Assembly: GCA_903813345.2 (NCBI GenBank)
Contig: CAIIXF020000003.1
Span: 4,425,815 to 4,489,814, forward strand
Reading direction: 5' to 3'
Length of the DNA: 64,000 bases
Origin: Owenia fusiformis
Lineage: Eukaryota; Annelida; Polychaeta; Sabellida; Oweniidae
Shown here: piece by piece, positions 14,101 to 23,100 of the stretch
How positions within the stretch are numbered: the first letter of the stretch is position 1
Layout of the letters: the number at the start of each line of letters is the position of its first letter
The notes under the pieces: model-generated
What the model was told of the DNA's origin: nothing
The model's database searches: none
Seen by the model: the letters and a program-made list of their open reading frames with translations, nothing else
Program-made: the position numbers and the translations under genes

Positions 14101-17100
14101 AGTATATATACGCTAGTAGTATTCCTATGCCAGCAAATACAGAGCGTACGACAATAGCAGTCTTACTAATACGGCTATGATGATACTTACACATGCCCGT
14201 TGTGTACAACTGCATACATGATGTAAATCAACGCTAGTGCTATTCCAACGCCAGCAAATATAGAGAGTACTGTTATAGCAATCTTACTTATACGTCTACG
14301 GACAACATGCTCTATTTCAGAGTCGGTAGGTGTAATTCCGCCTAAGGTGTAGAAAATGGAAAGGTTTACCTCATTTCCCATAAAGTGCCACTATATTTAC
14401 ATATCGATAAGATGAGTGTACACGATGGGTCAAAATATGTCTACCTTTTTCATTTTTTCATTTTCAGATCTTTACTAATAATAAATCATAGATATATTCT
14501 TGATGTAGACAAAGAATTAAACATAACAGGTATCGCAAGACAACTTATAAATATAAAGTGCAAATGCCATGGGGAAAGGACCAAACACCAAAAAGCGAAC
14601 TCTTAGTGTAAACCTGCCATAATTATAAGAAAAATTGGCCAATAAAAGGGTTGTTCAAGAAGTAATGCACTATATGCTCTAACTATTCAATTCAGCTGAA
14701 ACATTACCTTTTGACTTCCATATAACGTCAGCGGGTTCTGTCATCTTCAGGTTTCTCTCTCTCTTCTTGAAAAAGCCGATATTGGACAATGTCGCGTTGG
14801 CTGAAAGTATAAACATACTTGAGAATGCTGCAAGGTACTGAAAATTTGTTACTATTAGAGAAACGTTAAAAACGATAAGTAAAGCAACATGGTGACCGAT
14901 AAGGTACATTCGGGGTTTTATATTTTGCAAAAATAAAATTTATACAAGGTAGGTATAATTGACATACCGTTCAATAACCCAACGTAACTGTCAATCTGTC
15001 TTACTCCAGATGTTTCGTTGTAATACTAAAGACCCTGAAATAGAAAATATATTATTTTGTTTTTAACCTAACTTAGGTTGCAACATAACCGACTGGACTG
15101 TACTCTATTTTAAAGAATAAACAACCGTAACAAAGAGGTGTTGATACTTTTTCTACTGTGTTCAAAATGTACATGTACACTTGGCAAGCTATCCAAAATT
15201 AGTGTGCACAAAAGACAATTGCTCAATGTTTACTGGTGGACTGTCACATGGTGTGCACCGAGGCTCAACTATTCACTCACTCACAACCACCATTGCACTG
15301 AAGCTGAACTTATTGTATCCACTCACTCACTTACCTGTATCAACTGACTTACCCTTAGTTAAAGAGACATTATAAAAGAAATCAAATTTTCCAGATTTGA
15401 TCATTAACCATTTACCTTTCACAAGAGTCTGTGTGAGGTTAATTGTCCACTGCTATTATTTTCTAATATTAAGTGTCAACGTAATGCAACTAATGGGTCG
15501 ATAAATTACAAATAAAATGTCTTACCGACACTCCGTCAAAGTCCTCTTCGAGAAGATTTTTGTAAAGTGATTCTAGTAACGTTTTGTTTTTGTCACTGTT
15601 GTGCTTATAATTCTTTACTTCGTCTATGCCATACTTCTGAATAGTTGTATTGATCGCCAATGCTATTGCCCACATGTTGTCATATAACAGAGCCTGGTAA
15701 TGTCTTGCTGTAGAGGGAGTAGTTGGCTTTAGAATATGTGCCAAATCATCATATGTCTACAAAATGTGTACCATATTATATGTCTACTAAATGCTTACAT
15801 CAACATCAAGAGTCTATTTTAAAATATCTATTAATAAACAGACTGTTTTGTTGTTAATCATTTTCGAACAACAGGTTGCTAAAATGTACCAGAAACTGTC
15901 TTGTTTTAAGGTAGTACTTCACACTGTATCAGCTTTGTAAAATTCAGATTTTCTTTAAAAAATTAATTTCTTTCTATAAGGCAACAAATTTATGTATGAA
16001 ATATTTGAGAAAATTCACCGTCCAGATCTTGAGAAAAATAATTGATTTAATTTAAATTATTAATTATGTTATTCCATTGGATATAATGACTAAATCTGCC
16101 ATATAAAGGTCTAAAACTAATAAATATAAGAAGGCCTAGTATGTGTCATATCAAAAGTATAAAAATACGAAGTTGTTCCAAAAGGTGAAATAAAAGTTAA
16201 AAAGAAAAGAAAAAACAACCAATGCAATTAACGGGTGCGCGAATTATATATTTTCTTATTAACTATATCAGCCCAAGCCCCAGCCCATACCAATCCCCTA
16301 AATTACATTCCCCTATTTATTCTTTTCGTATACACCTATTTTACATGTCATGTATTAAAATTAATCAATTATGTAGCTAATGATGTAGCTATCGTCAAAC
16401 ATAACGCGCAAAATACATCAATAAACTCCAAAAATCTCCCTTTTCACGTAGTATAAAAGGATATTCATGGTCGATTGGAAAAATTTCAAATTATGAAAAA
16501 ACATTATCCAAAATAATATATGCATACACTTTACCTTATTCGTTGAAAAATGCCTGTGACCGGTGAATATTCCAAGGGTGGTCGAAACAAATTGAGAACA
16601 AACTATAGCTCCTTCAAGAACTTCTAAAGCTTGACTTGAATTGCACCCATGATTAGCCTTATCTATGAGATCCAAGGTTGCGAAAGGGTAGTAGAAGGCC
16701 AGTAACACGTGATGTCGTCCGTACAGTCCAAGTTCATGAAGCTTAATACAATAATTATTGTTAGTACCTCACTTGAAATACTCGATTTTGAATGGTCAAC
16801 GAGCGGTGAATAATTTTAACTGTACACCGCGCAATGCATTGCCGGTGAATAATATTCCCAGCATTCCACTAAAATGACGTCATTATCAGACGATAAAATG
16901 GCCGCCGCTAGCACTAGCCGTTTCAAAAATGTTGAAGATGAGGATATTATTAGTCTCTTAGAGAGTAAAAACAGTCAAAATACGAAGAAAAATCTAAAAC
17001 TTTGTACAAAGCTTTTAGTGGACTTCGCCCAGGAGAGTGTTTGAAATACAACATGAACGTCTCGAGGGTCTGGATCCAACTTCAAGTCAACTTCAAGGGT

Positions 17101-20100
17101 CAGAAGAAATTCTTCGGACTAACAAAACAATTATAGACCTCTCCATTCGGTTTACTGTCAAAATTATATCCCTCGACTGTAAACCTCGACCTACGGTCTC
17201 GGTTTACAGTCTCGGGATATAATTTTGACAGTAAACCTCTGGAGAGGTCAATAATTATATATTATATCATTAATATTAGGTATACATTAAGCATTACAAC
17301 TTAAACTTAAAGATACCCTGCTTAGTTTGAAGATTGTTTTATCTTTCAGATATTGTTTTACATGACTAAACATTGTTTCAGAAGTTGTTTGACATTCAAT
17401 TTTCTGATGTTAGATTTTCCACAGTTTTAGCCTTACAAGAAATTGTAGATCATCAATCTCATTGTTGATACATTACATCCATTTGCATTCCTTTATTAGC
17501 ACTATTTAATATTCAAAGGAAACAAGTCAAGCATTTTTAAAGCTAAACCCACATTATATCTCGTTCTTCAAAAAATGCCAAGACAGAATATGTAAAGTAT
17601 TATAAAAAAAATAGGTTCATGTTATGTTTTTTTAACACGAGGTGAAGTGATATGATATCCTTATTTTACACTACAGTTTCATTGGTATCTATCGGAACGT
17701 CCCTCGAGTAGATTACCCAACAACATCGATCTCTAAGTTTAAAAGAACAAGCCTAAATGTACATTTTGGAAATGTTAATGTTGATTAATAGATCTCTGAA
17801 TATATACTATAAAATGTCATTTATATAATTTATATAAATAATCCATACCTTGCACAGCACCTTTGCAAAGTCCACCTCCAAAAGCGCAAACGAGACAAAT
17901 ATCCTAAGGCCCTTTAATACAAACATACGATAGTGATGTTTGCATTTCCAATTGCTTCAGAAATAAACATGTAATAATTTTATTAAATTCAGATAATATT
18001 TCGTCACAAATCCTCTTAGCAAGACAGTTAAATAAGAATTGAGAGAGGATAGTAAATGATAAAAAACTATTCAAAAGTAGCTTTCCACGGTAGTAATTTT
18101 ACTTAGATATTGTAAGATTTTTGTCATATTTGTTCGATTTTACCTTCAATGGTTCCCAAATAACATCGGGTACGTCATGTGATTCACTTGCGAACAAAAC
18201 GTCAGCGTATGATTCTATATTTCGTTCAGCTAGTTTCTCCCTGAACACACTAGCGGCCTTGTGATAAAGAATATAAATATGAATGTATGAAGTAGCTAAT
18301 TAGCCTGTTTGAATCAGTTACTGATGCCATGTATAGACCCTTGTCAATCAGCTTTCACTTGAGCATTTTTTATAATTGAACCTTTTTGATCTTGTGTTAC
18401 TTAAGAGGACTATAACCCAAAAGTTCAACGATGATAATACATTCATACGCTTATAATGTAAATCTGTATTGAGATGGTATACGTCTCTGATTCGTCGAAA
18501 TCGACAAACAAAATGGCGGACTCAAAATTTTCGAAACACGATTCTTCTTCTTCAACATGTATTGTAATGACTTCAGTATGAATGAAATGTCCCTTAGTGT
18601 TCTGGTCCTGAATTGTGATATTGGTTCTCGATTGGAGGGGGAGGGGATGTTAGACATTGTTTCTTTTCACGTTAGATTATGGTTTTTGGATATATAGGGT
18701 CTACTTTTCTTATGGCAGATTTACACTTACAGTTTGCTTTTCTTGTTGGGTTTCTTAAAAGTTTTTAGTCACCCTTCCCTTTGGCTTTTGCGCTTATATA
18801 TTCGAATAATATTATGTCAATTTCATTGTTATGATAGCTTGTTATTTCACATCAAGATGAAGAAGGTGTAAAGAATCGAGAGTGGTACGCAAGAGATTTT
18901 TGTAACTATGTATAGTAGAATATGTTGACGAGAGGGGTACATAATTCTAGATGTGATGGATATCATGTATTAATTGCGATGCAAGTCAAAATTGCAGACG
19001 GACGAAATGTCTACGAATTTGTGACAAAAAAACGTGAACTGAATACAAAATTATATTTTTTTGTCAAGTGAGAAATCAAGACTAAACGGGTATCACTTCA
19101 GAGCGGGCCACAATGTCAAATGCCATGGAAATAACAGAAATGACAGACATTGATATAAAGTGAATTAAGTAGTTGGGCATCGAAAACATATAGTCTAATA
19201 CAACCTATACACAAATGCAACGGAATAAACAGAAGGTGACATACAATATACAGGGTGTTTCTTATTGACCGCCCCCCCCCCAATCAGCCGCCAATCCTAA
19301 ATAGCACACCATCATATGAGCCTGGCCATTGGAAAACCAGTCTTATCACAAAAATTAAAATTGTGCTACAGAGCCAAAAATGTGCCCAAGATTAAGAAGA
19401 AAATGTGCTAAATTAAAACCCCACTTTTTAGTCGATATATGCAAGGAAAATTGTTAAGTCATAAGTCATGGCTCATTTGAAATGTATTTTTGTGCTTTTT
19501 AAGATAAACAAAAAAAATATTGAACAATCTGTGATAAGAACCATTTTCCTGTGGCCTGGCTCTAATGTTATATATCATATGAAAGCTTAATGATATGTTC
19601 AATTCTGGACAATATACAACATTTTCTTAGACCCCTCAATATCATTAGTAATACAAAGGAAATTTTGGTTGATTTAACAAAAAGTATTTAAAAAATTAAA
19701 ACAAAAAACCCCGAAATATATAAAAAATTAAGATTAACAAGTTCATTGTTTTACAATTACAATATTGAGAGACCTAAATACGTTGTGTTTATGTCATTTG
19801 TTTCAATGAGGTTCGGATAAATGTTTCATTCCATTCCGAACATATGATAACAAGAACAAAAGAAGTGTCTGATGTGTTTTCTAAAACAATATTGAGATAA
19901 GTATATATTTACTTCAAATTATATTGTTACCATTCAAAAGATGACCATTGAATTGAATCCTTTATTATGGTATATAGATTATGGGGCCATGTGATCTAGG
20001 ATTGGTTGTGGATGGGGGGACGGTCATTATGAAACACTCTGTAGAGTTAATATAGGAAGTAGGCATTAAGAGCATACAGACTTTACACGATTGTTTGAAT

Positions 20101-23100
20101 GATTTTTATACGTTTATAAGTTTTTACTTTTTTTTTGTTTTCAGTTAACTAGTAACCCTTACTTACCCTCACTTCAAAGGAGAATCAGATATAGAGTTTC
20201 TTCTTAGATTTATTTTTCTCTTGAATAAATATTAAGAGATCAATTCTTACTTCGACTTCTTGTTTACTGGAAAAGCTTGAACTTAATATTGACAATCAAG
20301 GATTAAAAGCCAATACGATCATTCAAAGTGTCGAATGTTCGCGTCTTTTTAGTAGCTTCGTATTACATACGGGTGACACAATTGTACAAACATGACACCC
20401 GCCTTACATTGCATAACTTTTTTTTTTTTAACTTGTTTGTTGATTCACAGTTGACTTGTCATTAAGCACCTAAAAAGAAGACATAATGCGAGAGCACCTC
20501 GAGAAATTTCAGATGTGAAGCTCAAAGTCAAATTTCATCATGAGTGTTACAACATTCTTCACAAAAAATGCCAACCAGCTTTTGCAACATAACTTGTAAA
20601 TACTAATGATTTTGGCTTGTACCTTCAGGAAAATGAAGTTCATCCAATTAAAATAATGTAGTTGTCATTGATAAAATCTTAAGTCCAAAATGATGTTACA
20701 AAACGTGGGTGTCTTTTTGTGTAAGATCAAGTTGTGCCAGTGAAGGAATATACGACAAATTTTGTAACCCATAAATGTGCATCTAGGTGGGCTAGGCATC
20801 TGAAACTTTTTGTGGAGTTGCAAAACAGGGTGCAGTTTTATTGTGCCTAACACGAGTCAGAATTTATTTTCAGACAAAATGTAATAAAACATGTTCTTCC
20901 GACGAATTATCATTCAGGAGCACGATTGACATCGTCATTGCATGTGATGACTGCTGACTCATTTTCTATAGCTTTCAAATTGAAAAACAAATAGTTTAAA
21001 ACCATTGAAGCTAGAACAAACTACCTGCTCAGACACATTGTCCAAATAAGTTATTACAATAGGTGTAATACATCCATGGTATTAAATACGATGCTAGTGT
21101 TTACTATCATTTTTTATTGCAGTCTACTTACATTAGGCATTATGTCATTATTGGCTGTTATTATTCCCATCTTTTCCCACTTAAAATGCTGTATAATCGC
21201 ATCGAAAACTAAAGAAACATCAGAGTTTTCAGCAACTGCCTTGGTGTAGTATTTATACGTTTTGGCGTCAAAATCCGATTGCATACCAATAGAATTCTGG
21301 AAAGGTATAAACCAATGTTATATCATTTGACCTACCGTTTCAGATTTTAATACACCCTCTTAAAAGTTTTGAATGACCGATAACATGGTACCCTACCTTT
21401 TACTCTCCCTCTTCAACTTAGGAAATGCCATGGGGGGGGGGGGGGTCATCTGACCCCCTGTCCATAAGTGTTATGAAATTTACGTTGTTCACATTAGGGT
21501 TATAAGTACTATAAGTAAATGTGTAAATAGAATTTTAATTATTGCTCAATCCCATGCTATCGTTTTTAAAATCTTCACGTGTGTGGTGGGACAATGGATG
21601 CTGTTCTGAAATGAACCGATACTAATATAATATCTTATGTCCACGTATCTAATAAACTACATATACTATGGATTAACTCTTAATTACGAGGGGTGATCCA
21701 AAAGTCTTGGACGCCCCGCTCTAACTTTGCTATTTTTTAATATAACTACATGAAACTTTCAGGTAATAAAGATCAACATCTTAACAATTTTATGTATAAG
21801 TTTCAACAGAAAATAATATATTTTAGCTACTTTTCTACATATCTTTTAATACCGGGTCCCCGCCACCCGGAACGGTATATAAACATAGCAAATCACGTCA
21901 CAACTGTTATAATATGGCAAATACTTTAGGTGCAGGTGTACAACCTAACACCAGCCATGATATGAGAGAATTTTTGATTTTCAATCTGAGTGTCATCTGC
22001 CATCATCATCTTCACATATTAAGACCTACTTTTCAACATATTTTCCACGAATTTGAACACATTTTTCATACCACTTTACCGATGAATGGAAGACATTTAT
22101 GAAACCGTCATTGCTTATGTGATACAAATGCTGCTGGAGTGCTACTCTAAACCTCATTCAATGAGTAAAAAACATTTTATTTCAACCATCCTTTCAACTT
22201 GGAGAAAGGGAAGAAAATTACATGGAGCCATAGATAGACTGTATCATGCATAATGTAGCTGCTCAAGGTCAATAATAGTGAAAATATCTTGTAGTATTCT
22301 TTGTTCCACTTTGATTTCTTTCGTGTTCTGCATTTCAGCAGCCATCTTGGAGCAAACATGATACCAGAATGAGGGTTGCTTGTCAGATGTCATTTTATTT
22401 GAATGTGACATATATGGCCATCCTCATATGTGACATTATAATTAAAACACAATTAATTGGTTGCCTAGTAACAAAGGAAGTAAACTAACATGGTTTAACA
22501 TTCAAAATTCAAAGAAATATAGTGGTCAAGACTTGCGAAACAAGTGAAACGACGGTAACATTTGAGGCTGAAAGTTGCCATGTGCTAATACCGTTCCGGG
22601 TGGCAGCGTCCCTGTATTAAAATCTATCTAGAAAACTGTACAAAATATATCAGTTCTCCATGAAATTAATACACAAAGTAGTTAGGTTGTTGGTCTTTAT
22701 TATTGGAAAGTTTAAAGTAATTTTATCAAAAACCAACAAAAATAGAGCAGGGCGTCCAAGACTTTTGGATCACCCCTCGTATATTTCAGTATTTAGAAAT
22801 CTCCATCTTGGTACAATAGCCTCGAGACTCACTGCCAGGTGCAGCCACATATTGGCTAAATGTAACACTCAAAAGCAAGTAAACAATTTGGTTGTTCTAA
22901 GATACAACTAAACAAATAGAAAGACATGTACATTTGTAACTGTACGGACGACCATATCTTATTTTTTGTCATTCACAGAGATGATGATAGAAAATAACAT
23001 TGCATGGTCAGACCCATGAGAAAAAAGCTGTTACGATTTGAAAGTGTTACATACCACTATACACCCCCACACAGCGCAGACTGGTATCGTCGTGTCTTCG

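Noticed and set aside
22798-22870. Candidate small exon for the missing lobe-1 segment (minus strand, QYVAAPGSES)
   Set aside because: Phases do not fit exons 2 and 3, and the similarity is too short to support.
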